A stretch of 50,684 nucleotides of DNA, taken from positions 102,466 to 153,149 of the forward strand of contig NZ_JAPIVK010000007.1 in the NCBI RefSeq assembly GCF_026183675.1, in the 5' to 3' direction. Shown here piece after piece: positions 34,747-43,828 of this stretch. The stretch's first letter is position 1; each line of letters begins with the position of its first letter. This stretch comes from Microbulbifer halophilus. GTDB taxonomy: Bacteria; Pseudomonadota; Gammaproteobacteria; Pseudomonadales; Cellvibrionaceae. A program made the translations under genes and the position numbers. The notes below the pieces were generated by a model. That model was not told the origin of the DNA, ran no database searches, and saw nothing but the letters and a program-made list of their open reading frames with translations.

Positions 34747-35119
34747 CAGGCCTGCTCCCGGATGAGGCGCCACAATAACGGAAGGGTCTGTTCCAGGGCC
34801 GATGCCGGCAGCTGCATATGAATACCACCGGGCAGGGCCAGCTCCACCGGGGCATCCCGGACTGGCATCGACACAGGCACCAGTTTGCGCCGGCCCTTGT
34901 TCTGCTTGTTGCGCCAATAGGTGAAGGTGCTGAGCTTCAGGTCATGCTGCTGGCAGTAGGCTGCCTGGGACAGGCCGCTCTCCTTCCAGCTGCTGATGTG
35001 CTGCTGCCAGAAATCGGATTTGCTCTGTGTGGTGGTCATGTGGATCTCCTAATTGTTGAAAATCAGGAGCGTACCCGGAAGAGGCGCTGGGCTTTAGGTG
35101 GGGTTTATCGATCGCTTAC
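34506..35119 (-). mobile_element. IS66-family remnant
   Basis: One end of an IS66 element: tnpA, truncated tnpB and one terminus. The terminus, read leftward from 35119, begins gtaagcg, the usual IS66 end. The main transposase gene (tnpC) and the opposite end are absent, so it cannot move by itself. Its right end cuts an alpha/beta hydrolase gene. Its left end was lost next to fic, so a deletion or recombination joined the IS to the fic locus. Confidence 0.8.
34746..35039 (-). CDS. IS66 family accessory protein TnpA
   Basis: A 97-aa protein with an N-terminal helix-turn-helix (FWQQHISSWKESGLSQAAYCQQHDLKLSTFTYWRNK) and a short C-terminal strand region, typical of the IS66 TnpA/Orf1 accessory protein. 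It overlaps tnpB by one base. It appears intact but is stranded in a defective element. Confidence 0.9.
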   Translation of the reverse strand: MTTTQSKSDFWQQHISSWKESGLSQAAYCQQHDLKLSTFTYWRNKQNKGRRKLVPVSMPVRDAPVELALPGGIHMQLPASALEQTLPLLWRLIREQA

Positions 35120-35762
35120 TGACATTGTCGGCTATGGTGAGTCCGATAAACCTGATGCAACCTATGACAAAAAATACTTCGCCGCTTGGCTAAAGCAGTT
35201 TTTCGTGAAGCTAAAAATTTCCAAGGCACATATCTTAGGGCTATCTCAAGGTGGAGCAATTGCCCTTCAGTTTTCGATCGACTATCCAGAGATGGTTGAC
35301 AAGCTCATTCTTATTGACTCTGGAGCACTGGGTGCAAAATCGCCTCCATTGGCAACAATCGGGATGGTTCTGCAGAACATCTTCCCTTCCACCCTAACGA
35401 GCCGATTCTTTTCTCGTTATATTTTGTTTGATCCTAATAATAGAGACCCAAATCACGAGCGTTATTCCATAGAGGTGCTAAAAAGTAAAGGTAGAAAAAA
35501 TGCATTTACGCAAGGCCGGGGTTCAGCTGTTTCAACCATTCATAAGAGCTCGCTAAGCAATATACACAATAAAACATTAGTGATTTGGGGTGAGAATGAC
35601 CAGCTATTCCCAGCTGAATACGGCGCTAAAGCAGTAGCAGTTATGCCTAACGCTACATTATTGAAAATAAAGCAAGCAGGCCATCTCCCGCTCATGGATC
35701 AACCGAAAATATTTAATAAAGTGGTTATGGACTTTCTGAATAATCCAGAGACTGCACACTGA
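35120..35762 (+). pseudogene. Alpha/beta hydrolase, 5' end removed by IS66
   Basis: Immediately after the IS66 end the plus strand reads DIVGYGESDKPDATYDK and continues for about 213 residues to a stop at 35762. Features of an alpha/beta hydrolase remain. The nucleophile elbow is LGLSQGG (Ser), the acid is near VIWGENDQLFP, and the His is in IKQAGHLPLMDQP. The N-terminal 70 or so residues, including the oxyanion-hole strand, are gone and are not found on the left of the IS. The DNA is clearly AT-richer than the core genes, suggesting foreign origin. Confidence 0.8.
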
Positions 35763-35804
35763 GACTTGAAGACAAAACTGTCTTGGTAACAAGCTCTACT
35801 AGAG

Positions 35805-35862
35805 GAACAGGCCCAGCTGGCCATCCACCAGACTGTCAAAATCCAGTTCTATGGAGGGCAAA
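35805..35862 (-). pseudogene. 3'-end scrap of a second polB
   Basis: About 58 bp match the last codons of the intact polB (36993-37050) in the same orientation with about three mismatches (gaacaggcccagctggccatcc...ttctatggagggca). It encodes the FIELDFDSLVDGQLGLF-like tail. Together with the 5' scrap at 44165-44493 it marks the ends of another polB copy. Confidence 0.75.
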
Positions 35863-35933
35863 TTGAACACCCATCAAACGGCCCCTTACCTCCTTGGGAT
35901 ATCCGGGTATTCACGACGCTCTGGAATAGGTGT

Positions 35934-36278
35934 TCATGCTCGCCGGAATACGCAAGAGGTTTTCAATAACGCATTCAGGGAGAATGTTAATGCCTTGATT
36001 TCCAGCCCCTGCCAATCGTCCAGTATCGCTAGCTCTCCCCCTGAGAAACGCCGGGATGCCTTGATGCGCGTAGCGGTTTGACGTTGTTCGACAAGCCGCG
36101 CAATGGCCCATTCACTAATTGGCCGATCTGTTAACGGACACTGATCAAACCAATCCGATATCACGTCGGCAATGGAAAGCGACTCGGCGGTGATGAAATC
36201 GCACAGCTCCATGGATAGCAGTCTGGCGTTTTCGGCAACTCCGTGCATAGCTGTTAACAGCTCATCTATTTCGCCCAT
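35934..36278 (-). CDS. 114-aa protein of unknown function
   Basis: Starts with ATG at 36278 behind a good ribosome site (gagaggtgggat). The sequence is MGEIDELLTAMHGVAENARLL... with a mostly helical pattern (ISEWAIARLVEQRQTATRI, GGELAILDDWQGLEIKALTF). There is no membrane segment or recognisable motif. It is divergent from the 89-aa gene at 36515, with an AT-rich control region between them. I do not recognise the family. The position just inside the split polB suggests it came with the inserted segment. Confidence 0.55.
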   Translation of the reverse strand: MGEIDELLTAMHGVAENARLLSMELCDFITAESLSIADVISDWFDQCPLTDRPISEWAIARLVEQRQTATRIKASRRFSGGELAILDDWQGLEIKALTFSLNALLKTSCVFRRA

Positions 36279-36391
36279 ATCCCACCTCTCAGCAGGCCGA
36301 CTACTCCGTCAGCAAATAGCTACTGCCGAAGCCTCGCCCAGGCCCCACCTCTAACCGACTGCGCAGAAGAGCCCTACTGTACGGCCACCAA

Positions 36392-36441
36392 TTTATCAAA
36401 ATAAACCATATTGATCAATCAAAGTATACTATATTGATAAA
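36392..36441. promoter_or_regulatory. TTTATCAA/TTGATAAA dyad operator candidate
   Basis: In the divergent intergenic region, TTTATCAA (36392-36399) and TTGATAAA (36434-36441) form an inverted pair around the palindrome ATTGATCAAT (36410-36419). The half-sites share TTGAT. The region is strongly AT-rich, fits promoter/operator DNA, and could control the 114-aa gene, the 89-aa gene or both. Confidence 0.45.
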
Positions 36442-36492
36442 ACGATGATGGCTACCCTGCTTTGAGGATATTCACAATACGGAGGTGTTCAC

Positions 36493-36507
36493 ATGATCGG
36501 CTGGTAG
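36493..36507 (+). CDS. Possible four-codon leader ORF (MIGW)
   Basis: A strong Shine-Dalgarno (ggaggtgttcac) precedes ATG-ATC-GGC-TGG-TAG, and the ATG of the 89-aa gene follows 7 bp after the TAG in another frame. That gene has no other good ribosome site of its own. Translation may be coupled by reinitiation, or this could be the relic of an older start. Confidence 0.3.
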   Translation: MIGW

Positions 36508-36514
36508 TTTGACG

Positions 36515-36784
36515 ATGCAGGCGCTGACAACTCGCGAAACGACGCTTTTGATAGAGGGTGGAGCCAAGGCTTCCAACCTGAAGCTGGTCCGTGTGAGGCA
36601 CGAAGGTAAACGCTATTACCAGATTGAATTTGTGCTGAACGCTCGCGGTACTGAAAAAGCTTCCCAGCTAATTACTACCCGAAATGAGCCGCACCGCTGG
36701 GCGGACCTGAATCGAGCGGTAGCATTTGTCGAGCAACTGTTCCCGGATAACAATGAAATTCGGTTGATCGTTAAAAATCGTTAA
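36515..36784 (+). CDS. 89-aa protein of unknown function
   Basis: Reads MQALTTRETTLLIEGGAKASNLKLVRVRHEGKRY... and contains a central strand region (YYQIEFVLN) and a C-terminal helix-strand (HRWADLNRAVAFVEQLF...EIRLIV). There is no signal peptide, membrane span or motif I can name. The ATG at 36515 is chosen; it follows the tiny MIGW frame. It reads like the small accessory proteins found on plasmids and islands, but that is an impression only. The following 193 bp to the polB stop hold nothing I recognise. Confidence 0.5.
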   Translation: MQALTTRETTLLIEGGAKASNLKLVRVRHEGKRYYQIEFVLNARGTEKASQLITTRNEPHRWADLNRAVAFVEQLFPDNNEIRLIVKNR

Positions 36785-36977
36785 CGATTTAACCAGCAGC
36801 ACTTCCACGATCCGCGCCACGCGGAACTGCTGGCTCTTTCTCGCCACCCTGGGCACGCTCAGCTAGCTGTGCAACTCTCCGCTATTTCTGCCTGCAGATC
36901 CAATTGCGCTGCCTGAAGTACTGATGGCGAGCGGGACTTCAATAGCGGACCTTTTGCGCGGGATGTGATCCCGATGC

Positions 36978-39347
36978 TCAATCGGTCACTCCGAACAGGC
37001 CCAACTGGCCATCCACCAGACTGTCGAAATCCAGTTCTATGAAGGGCAATATGGCATCGGCCACCGGCTTGAGCTGCCTGTCGATATAGTGCTGGTAATC
37101 CATCGGCGACTGGCGGTGATCCACTGGCTCCGGGCCATTGAGGGTAATCACGTAACGAATCCAGCCCTTGTTCTGGTAGCGGGGTGCCAGCCCCTGCTGG
37201 CGACGCATATCGTCAGCCAGTCGCGCTGCGCGTACATGGGGTGGCACGTTTTTTACGTATTGCTCCAGCTTGCGCCTGAGTCGCTTGCGATATACCAGCT
37301 GCTCGTCCATGTCCCCGGCCCGGGTTTTCTCCACCGTCTCGCGGATAGTGTCGGACGGATCTTCCCCCTGAAACACCATCGCGTAGAGTTGGGTCTGGAA
37401 CTGCTTGGCCAGGGCGGTCCAGTCGCTGCGCACTGTTTCCAGGCCCTTGAATACCAACTTTTCCTCGCCCCCTTTCACCACCAGACCCGCATAGCGTTTC
37501 TTGGAACCGGCCTCCGAGCCGCGAATGGTGGGCATCAGAAAGCGCCGGTAGTGGGTTTCGAATTCCAGCTCCAACTCGCACTCCAACGCCAGCTCCCCTT
37601 TGAGCTTGTGCCGCCAGCGCCCGTTGATCTCGCTGGCCAGGCCCTTGCCGATCGCATCTGCCTCATCAACGCTGGGTCGGCCGCTCAGCCAGACAAAGAT
37701 GGAATCGGTATCGCCGTAGATTACCCGATGGCCCTGTTCCTCTATCCAGCGGGCAGTCTGCTGCATGATCTCGTGACCGCGCAGCGTGATGGAGCTGGCC
37801 AGGCGCGTGTCGTAGAAACGACAGCCCCCTGAACCCAGCACGCCGTAGAAGGAGTTCATGATGATCTTGATGGCCTGGGAGCGGGCGGCATCCCGCTCCC
37901 GCTTGGCGATGTCCCGCTGGGCCCAGAGGTTGGTAATGATGTCCGGCAGGAAGTGCCTGTCGCGGGAAAAGCGCGCACCGCGAAAACCGGGGATGGTATC
38001 GCCCTCCTCCAGCTCCTCAGCCAATCCTTCAACCAAGCCCATAGGATCGATCTTGAAGGTGCGGATAATACTGGGATAAAGGCTCTTGAAATCCAGTACC
38101 AGCACGTTGTCGTAAAGGCCCGGCCGGGAAGCCATCACATAGCCGCCCGGACTGGCCAGGCCGCCGTCGGCCGGCAGGTTGGGGGCCACATAGCGGCTGC
38201 GGTGCAGTTTGGGCAGGTAGAGGTTGGTGAAGGCCGCCACGGAGCCGCCACTGCGATCCAGCTCGAGGCCGGTGAGCTGGGCCCGCAGGCGCAGGTAATC
38301 CAGCAGCCGGGTGTGCTGGAAAATGTCCCAAACCAGGCGGCAGTCCTCCAGGTTGTAGGCGGCCAGCTTGAGTTTATTGTGGCGAAAGTCGTGTTCAATC
38401 GCGGCCAGGCGGTTGTCCACGTCTTCGGTGTCCTTGCCCCTGCCCAGCAGGGTTTGTGCCACGAATTCCAGGCTGAAGCTTTCAAAGTTGTAGGTAGCGC
38501 TCTTCAGTCCGCCGATGCCGTCCAGTACCACGCGGCCCGGCAGCGTCACGAAGCCCTGGCTGCCTTCCCGGCCATCCCGCCAGCGGGCATCAGCGCCACC
38601 ACGCCCCAGCTTCAGGCGCAGGCCGTGGCGCCCGGCCCTTTTCAGCAGCAGCCGAAAATCAAAGTCCACCACCGACCAGCCGATGATGATGTCCGGGTCC
38701 AGTTGTTTGAACCTGGCCTCCAGCGCTTTAAGCAGGGCCCGCTCGTCATCCACCCAGTGGATGGCGGTACCGGCGCTCTGCGGCTGGCCCTCCGCTAACC
38801 CCACCATTAGCACCTCCTCCACGCCATCGCCGTAGAGACCGATGGAATACAGCTCGCCCTGGCCGGAGCACTCCACGTCCAGGGAAACCACCTTGAAATC
38901 CGGCTGCACCTCGGCGCCCTTGAGGCGCACCTGGCGATATTCCGTATAGCCGTCTCTGGCCCGGGCCACACCTTCAAAGTAGAGGCCACCCCGGGCAAAG
39001 CGCTCCATCAGGTAACGGTCGTGGAGACGAAAATCCCCTTCCAGCACGTCGATGCCGCGATTTTGCAACAGGGTCTGGGCCCGGCGGTGGGCGTCGATCG
39101 TGGGAAAATACAGCATGGCCGCTTCCTCGCGGCCAAAGGTCTGGAAGCCCAGCTGCTGCCAATCGTAGGGCACGCCGGCCAGAGCTTCGGTCACCTGGGT
39201 CCGGTCCGCCACCTTCACCATAAAGACAGGGCGCTCGCCATCAATGACCAGCTTGACCGGGCCCTCGGCCGTGGCCAGCCAGTAGTGGATGCAGGTGCTG
39301 CCGCGCTGATCAAAGCTGTGGCGGCTGAGGAGGAATCCTTGAGGCAA
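36978..39347 (-). CDS. polB: DNA polymerase II (family B)
   Basis: SOS-inducible family B polymerase with 3'-5' proofreading, used in translesion synthesis and replication restart. The 789-aa product matches the family length. The exonuclease region has SLDVECSG (Asp/Glu pair), DIIIGWSVVDFDF and YNLEDCRLVWDIF. Polymerase motifs are DFKSLYPSIIRTFKIDP (A), KIIMNSFYGVLGS (B) and YGDTDSIFVW (C), and the KKRYAGLVVKG block is present. The start is a TTG at 39347, since no ATG fits and the preceding frame is stopped; the same TTG is conserved in the scrap copy at 44493. An SOS box lies 46 bp upstream. The gene follows the histidine kinase by 115 bp but has its own promoter. Confidence 0.95.
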   Translation of the reverse strand: MPQGFLLSRHSFDQRGSTCIHYWLATAEGPVKLVIDGERPVFMVKVADRTQVTEALAGVPYDWQQLGFQTFGREEAAMLYFPTIDAHRRAQTLLQNRGIDVLEGDFRLHDRYLMERFARGGLYFEGVARARDGYTEYRQVRLKGAEVQPDFKVVSLDVECSGQGELYSIGLYGDGVEEVLMVGLAEGQPQSAGTAIHWVDDERALLKALEARFKQLDPDIIIGWSVVDFDFRLLLKRAGRHGLRLKLGRGGADARWRDGREGSQGFVTLPGRVVLDGIGGLKSATYNFESFSLEFVAQTLLGRGKDTEDVDNRLAAIEHDFRHNKLKLAAYNLEDCRLVWDIFQHTRLLDYLRLRAQLTGLELDRSGGSVAAFTNLYLPKLHRSRYVAPNLPADGGLASPGGYVMASRPGLYDNVLVLDFKSLYPSIIRTFKIDPMGLVEGLAEELEEGDTIPGFRGARFSRDRHFLPDIITNLWAQRDIAKRERDAARSQAIKIIMNSFYGVLGSGGCRFYDTRLASSITLRGHEIMQQTARWIEEQGHRVIYGDTDSIFVWLSGRPSVDEADAIGKGLASEINGRWRHKLKGELALECELELEFETHYRRFLMPTIRGSEAGSKKRYAGLVVKGGEEKLVFKGLETVRSDWTALAKQFQTQLYAMVFQGEDPSDTIRETVEKTRAGDMDEQLVYRKRLRRKLEQYVKNVPPHVRAARLADDMRRQQGLAPRYQNKGWIRYVITLNGPEPVDHRQSPMDYQHYIDRQLKPVADAILPFIELDFDSLVDGQLGLFGVTD

Positions 39348-39392
39348 AAGGCTGTACTGGGTTGAGGCTTGTGTTGGTGATCGGCGCTATTC

Positions 39393-39412
39393 TACTGGAT
39401 AAATGCACAGAT
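39393..39412. promoter_or_regulatory. LexA (SOS) box of polB
   Basis: TACTGGATAAATGCACAGAT fits the CTG-N10-CAG LexA consensus (CTG at 39395, CAG at 39408). It is 46 bp upstream of the polB start, where E. coli polB also has its SOS box. Confidence 0.8.
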
Positions 39413-39461
39413 ATCAGCAACCGCCAGAGCTGAACGGGAGGGCTCTGGTGGCCTGCCGTCG

Positions 39462-40715
39462 TCACCACGAAAGACGGGCGGCTACGCGCGCCTCATCAGC
39501 GTGCAGCGAAAACGACCAGCCATTGCGCTCACACAGCCGTTGAACGATACCCAGGCCCAGACCATACCCGTTAGGCGACGACACCTCGGTCGGTGTGCTC
39601 CGCTCATCAGCTTCTCTACTCACCTGATTGGTGACGAATAGCACCTGCTCTTTGATGTGAATCGTGATCGGTCCCTGCCCGTCAAGCGTGTGCTCGAATG
39701 CATTTCGCACCAGATTATTGACCGCGATAGAAAAAGCCTGTGAATGCCCGCAGGCAATGGGTTTTGCTAGGTCATCGATTTCCACATCGATCAAGTCGAT
39801 TTCAACATCGACGAACTTGCCGTTCAACAGGTGGCGCTGCTGATCTATCGCCTGGCTTACCAGCGGCATCACTAAAAACTGCTCTTCATACAACCCATCG
39901 TCGGTTTCGCGAGCGAGGCACAGGAACATTTCAATCATGGCTTTCATTTCGAACGTCGCACGCCTCACTCGTTCTACCACCTTCGCATCGGCCGTTGACA
40001 GATTGCTTTGTTCCAGCAGCTCAAGCGCGCCTATTATCACTGTGATCGGCGTCCGCAACTCATGACTGGCTGAACTGGTAAAATATCGCTCCCTCTCTAC
40101 AAATGCACTGATACGCTCAAGCGTCTTCTCAATGGTCCTGGCGAGCACGCCAACCTCATCATCGCCGAACCGGCTGGATTCTATGCGTTTGTGATCTTCG
40201 GCCGATAGTTTTTCCGGATCGATGTCCGCGACCACTTTGGCGAGTTGCGCGACAGGGGCCACCGCTCTACGCATCACAAGAACCCCCAGCCCGAAACCAA
40301 GAGCACCCAGCGTACCCACGACACCGGTGATAACGAGCAGTAACCACCAATCCTCTGACGACGCAGCCTCAATCCCGGCAACGTCGAAAACCACAAATGC
40401 GTTCTGCTGTTCATTGTCGGTAGGTATTACCGCGACATGCAACTCTTCCGCTTCGAATTCGTACAACCCTTCATCGGGGTTGGTCTGCGCCCATTCCCTG
40501 AGTGATTCCGGCAAGCTACCAACCTCATCGTATCCGCGAAGGTTCGTCGCCAGAGAGGGATAGCTTTCGGCGGCACGCTGTAGCTGTTGCGCCAGTACCC
40601 GGTCTTCGCTCAACCTGATCGCACCGAAGAAAGCGAATCCCCAGGCCACGCTGAGCACAGCAACACACATCGCGAATGCAATTGCGACACGCTTGCGTAA
40701 ACTGTACCGGTACAT
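39462..40715 (-). CDS. Sensor histidine kinase
   Basis: A membrane-bound kinase of 417 aa, partner of the response regulator whose stop overlaps its start (TAATG). It has two membrane spans (about 10-32 and 124-148) flanking a roughly 90-residue periplasmic sensor with no clear domain. A HAMP-like linker and a HisKA domain with phospho-accepting H218 (SASHELRTPITVI) follow. The HATPase domain has VNNLVRNAFEHT (N box) and GYGLGLGIVQRL (G box). The signal is unknown. The operon begins with a TonB-dependent receptor, so sensing of the receptor's ligand or of envelope status is plausible. The DNA has lower GC than the core. Confidence 0.92.
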   Translation of the reverse strand: MYRYSLRKRVAIAFAMCVAVLSVAWGFAFFGAIRLSEDRVLAQQLQRAAESYPSLATNLRGYDEVGSLPESLREWAQTNPDEGLYEFEAEELHVAVIPTDNEQQNAFVVFDVAGIEAASSEDWWLLLVITGVVGTLGALGFGLGVLVMRRAVAPVAQLAKVVADIDPEKLSAEDHKRIESSRFGDDEVGVLARTIEKTLERISAFVERERYFTSSASHELRTPITVIIGALELLEQSNLSTADAKVVERVRRATFEMKAMIEMFLCLARETDDGLYEEQFLVMPLVSQAIDQQRHLLNGKFVDVEIDLIDVEIDDLAKPIACGHSQAFSIAVNNLVRNAFEHTLDGQGPITIHIKEQVLFVTNQVSREADERSTPTEVSSPNGYGLGLGIVQRLCERNGWSFSLHADEARVAARLSW

Positions 40716-41419
40716 TATTGAGCACCCTCTGCAATTCGGTACCCTATGCGATGCACCGTATGAATTAGCGGGCTATCAAACGGCTTATCGATAGCCTGCC
40801 GCAGCTTGTACATGTGCGAGCGAAGCGCATCACCATCGGGGCGCTCGTCAGCCCACAACAAAGTTTCGAGATCATCGCGGGCCACAACAGACGGCGCTTC
40901 CTCCATCAATCGTTGAAGTAGTCTCATGCCAGCAGGGGTGAGATCGATGCGCCGCCCCGCGCGATGCACTTGTAATGTGGACCTGTTCATCGTTAGATCA
41001 CCAACAGTCAACAGATTGTCGGCTTTTCCGTGCCTACGTTTGTACAGCGCCTGCAGTCGCGCATGGAGCTCTTGCAATGCGAATGGCTTGACCAGATAGT
41101 CATCGGCTCCCGCCTTGAACCCCTTGAGTTTATCGTCAAGAGTGTCTCTCGCCGTCAGCATAAGCACGGGCGTCTCTATTCCGGCATCAGTTCGCAGCTT
41201 TTGGCAGAAACTTAGGCCATCCATCCTTGGAAGCATCAGGTCCAGAACAATAACGTCGAACCGATTCGTCAACACCAGGTGCATCGCGCTTATACCGTCA
41301 TAGGCAAAATCCATAACGTAGCTATGCTTTTCAAGATACGCGGCAATGTTCTCGCAAATGTCGCGGTTGTCTTCGACAATCAACACTCTAATCGGCACGG
41401 CACCAAGCGCGTGTACCAT
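40715..41419 (-). CDS. OmpR-family response regulator
   Basis: A 234-aa regulator from the ATG at 41419, behind aagggggag; a GTG at 41443 is less likely. The receiver domain has the acidic residues ED at 17-18, phospho-acceptor D60 (VIVLDLMLPRMDG), the T of LMLTARD and K of YLVKPFA. The C-terminal winged helix (about 135-232) has LTPAGMRLLQRLMEE and DALRSHMYKLRQAIDKPF...VHRIGYRI. It starts 27 bp after the receptor gene and overlaps the kinase gene by one base. It may regulate the receptor gene itself. Confidence 0.93.
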   Translation of the reverse strand: MVHALGAVPIRVLIVEDNRDICENIAAYLEKHSYVMDFAYDGISAMHLVLTNRFDVIVLDLMLPRMDGLSFCQKLRTDAGIETPVLMLTARDTLDDKLKGFKAGADDYLVKPFALQELHARLQALYKRRHGKADNLLTVGDLTMNRSTLQVHRAGRRIDLTPAGMRLLQRLMEEAPSVVARDDLETLLWADERPDGDALRSHMYKLRQAIDKPFDSPLIHTVHRIGYRIAEGAQ

Positions 41420-41446
41420 CTGCTGCTCCCCCTTACCAGGCACGAC

Positions 41447-43828
41447 TTACCAGGCATAGTCCAGCCGCAGGCCAATAAGCGGCTCGGCTTCGCTCTCATC
41501 TTCCACTTCAATGCCTCGGCGATAGTCAAACTCGTTGTCGTCGCTCGACGACGCTGCCGTTACGTTGATGACATCGAGAAAGGCTGTTGTATCTATAGGG
41601 CCAAATGCGCGCCGGTAGTCAACGCGAACATTCAACGAGCCGGAACCGCTATTGCGACCGACATTGCGCTCAGTGATCTCTTTCGAGAAGCGTAGAGGTT
41701 GTCCGGCTCCCAATACGTCTGAGTGAACAATAAACACATCGTCTGGCCTGCCGGAAAGATATTTGTAGCGTCCGGCGACCTTCCAGCGGTCGTTGATTTC
41801 CCAGGTCAGGCCGAGGGTAGCGACATGCTCGCGGCTGAATTCGGCGGCTAGGTCACCGCGACCGTCTTTTCGGTCGACTTTGGCATCGTTATAAGAATAG
41901 GTCGCGGTAGCGTAAATACCCTCACGAATCGTACCGTTGGCCACGATATCGACGCCGTACGATGTACCTTCGCCAATGTTTGCAAAGGTTCCGCTTGCTC
42001 GATCAAGGTCTACCACCAGGTTGTCGAGGTTTTGATAATAGGCTTCAGTCAACACCGACCAGCTATCATTCGGGAAATACTCAAAACCCAAACTACCGTG
42101 CGTGATTTCTTCGTTCTCAAGGTCGTTCGACTCGTTAGCGGCAAGATCTAAAAACCGTGGCGACTGATGAAAGAGTCCTGCAGTCGCAAAATATCTAACC
42201 GTTTTACTCGGCCACCAATTGACGCTGAACCTGGGCGACGCGAAGCTTTGGTCTGCAAAACCGTCCCGCTCGAACCGCACGCCTGTGCGAAAATCCCAAT
42301 CGCCCCGCTCAAAAAGTTGTTCTACATAACTTGCATAGCTCGTTTCTTTCTGAATTAGTGAAGAGTTGATATTCGCGGGCGTTAGCACAATATAATGCTG
42401 ATCGGGGTCCGGTCTAAAATCATCGTCGTCGTAGACAAATTGGATCCAATCGCCATCCAGGACGGTGTTGTAGTCCAGTTCCATTTGCGTTACCCGCGCA
42501 CCGGCAGTGAACACGCCCCATTGATTCACTGTCTCGAAGTCGCTTCTCCAGCCGATCTCTGTCTCATCTTCACCGATGGTAATAATGTCTTCCCGCACCG
42601 GGAAGCTAGACGCCGGCGATCCCGCAGGTACGAGATCAGGAAATGATTCCCCCTCTGAGCTGATCTTGTCGCTTGTGCGGTAATAAACCTTGTTGGTCCA
42701 GACAGCTTCTTCACCAATCAATGATCGCAATGTCAGACCGTACAAATCACTATCTTGTTCAGAATCTTGAAGTGCAGTATCTTCGAAATTGGGTGACGCA
42801 AAAACGTGAGTCACGCCGCGGGTATAGTCTTCGTGTGTATCCATCAGTAGAATTTCGAAGGTGTGGTTCTGGTTGACTGGTATGACCGACTTTACGATGA
42901 CGTCTCTTAAGACAGGCTCCCCAATATCGAGTTCTTCGATCGTTTCAAATAAAGCACCGAAATCCAGTCGTCGAGCAGAAACGAGCAAAGTAGAGTCTTC
43001 AGTGATACCGGTAGGGCCGTCGTAACCAACTTCATAGCCCGCAAGGTCGAGGCGCAGACTTGCTGAAGGGCTTGGATTGCCATCAGCGACTTCCAGTTTT
43101 AGTAGCGATGCCGCCCGGCCACCATAAGCCGCACTCCACCCACCCGGTGAAAATTCTGCACCACTGATCACGTTCGGTGCGAAAATCGAGAAACGGCCGC
43201 CACCACCGACATCTTCTTCTTCACCCAGAGTCGCATCAAAGTGTATCGCTTTGTCAAAGGGAAAATCATCGACGAATAGCAAATTATCTCTTGGGCCACG
43301 GCCGCGTACGCTAAAGCTCGCGAATTCACTGGAGGATGCCAGGCCAGGCAAACCGTCCAGCGAGAGGAGCGGATCTGCGCCACCGCCAACAGCACCTCGC
43401 AATGCTTCTCTATCGAGGTAGGTGCTGTTAGCTGATAATGCCTCAGCCTGCTGTCCGAGAACCGACACTTCCTCAATTGCCTGCCCTCCAAGCTCGAATT
43501 CAAGCTTGATATTTTTGCGCGTAACCACGCGTACGCTTGGCTCATACAATGCATTGAACCCGCCTTTGGCTATCCTCACCGAGTAGAGGCCCGGGTCGAG
43601 CTCTTCAACGACGATGCGACCTTGTGCGTCGGTTTCTACAGATCGTGTGGAATTGGTATCCCGCTCCTCAATCGTGACCTGCACGGCTGGGAGTGGCCGG
43701 TCAGTATTCTGATCTTTGACTACGAAAGTCAACGCACCGGGCGCCTCTGCTGCGTGGGTAAAAAGTGGACACCCAATCAGGAGCGCCGATAGAGTCAACC
43801 GCGATACCTGCCTCAATTGCCTGCTCAT
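41447..43828 (-). CDS. TonB-dependent outer-membrane receptor with CarboxypepD-like N-domain
   Basis: A 793-aa receptor starting at ATG 43828 behind ggaggg. The signal peptide (about 1-27) is SRLTLSALLIGCPLFTHAA. An N-terminal beta-sandwich of the carboxypeptidase-regulatory type (LTFVVKDQNTDRPLPAVQVTIEERD...GLYSVRIAKGGF) is followed by the plug (DGLPGLASSSEFASFSVRGRGPRDNLLFVDDFPF) and a long beta-barrel ending in LIGLRLDYAW. The terminal aromatic residue fits outer-membrane assembly. The ligand is unknown; no siderophore genes are adjacent. It is the first gene of the receptor-regulator-kinase operon. Confidence 0.9.
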   Translation of the reverse strand: MSRQLRQVSRLTLSALLIGCPLFTHAAEAPGALTFVVKDQNTDRPLPAVQVTIEERDTNSTRSVETDAQGRIVVEELDPGLYSVRIAKGGFNALYEPSVRVVTRKNIKLEFELGGQAIEEVSVLGQQAEALSANSTYLDREALRGAVGGGADPLLSLDGLPGLASSSEFASFSVRGRGPRDNLLFVDDFPFDKAIHFDATLGEEEDVGGGGRFSIFAPNVISGAEFSPGGWSAAYGGRAASLLKLEVADGNPSPSASLRLDLAGYEVGYDGPTGITEDSTLLVSARRLDFGALFETIEELDIGEPVLRDVIVKSVIPVNQNHTFEILLMDTHEDYTRGVTHVFASPNFEDTALQDSEQDSDLYGLTLRSLIGEEAVWTNKVYYRTSDKISSEGESFPDLVPAGSPASSFPVREDIITIGEDETEIGWRSDFETVNQWGVFTAGARVTQMELDYNTVLDGDWIQFVYDDDDFRPDPDQHYIVLTPANINSSLIQKETSYASYVEQLFERGDWDFRTGVRFERDGFADQSFASPRFSVNWWPSKTVRYFATAGLFHQSPRFLDLAANESNDLENEEITHGSLGFEYFPNDSWSVLTEAYYQNLDNLVVDLDRASGTFANIGEGTSYGVDIVANGTIREGIYATATYSYNDAKVDRKDGRGDLAAEFSREHVATLGLTWEINDRWKVAGRYKYLSGRPDDVFIVHSDVLGAGQPLRFSKEITERNVGRNSGSGSLNVRVDYRRAFGPIDTTAFLDVINVTAASSSDDNEFDYRRGIEVEDESEAEPLIGLRLDYAW

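Noticed and set aside
34492..35119. A complete, mobile IS66
   Set aside because: The tnpC transposase and one terminal repeat are absent and tnpB is truncated.
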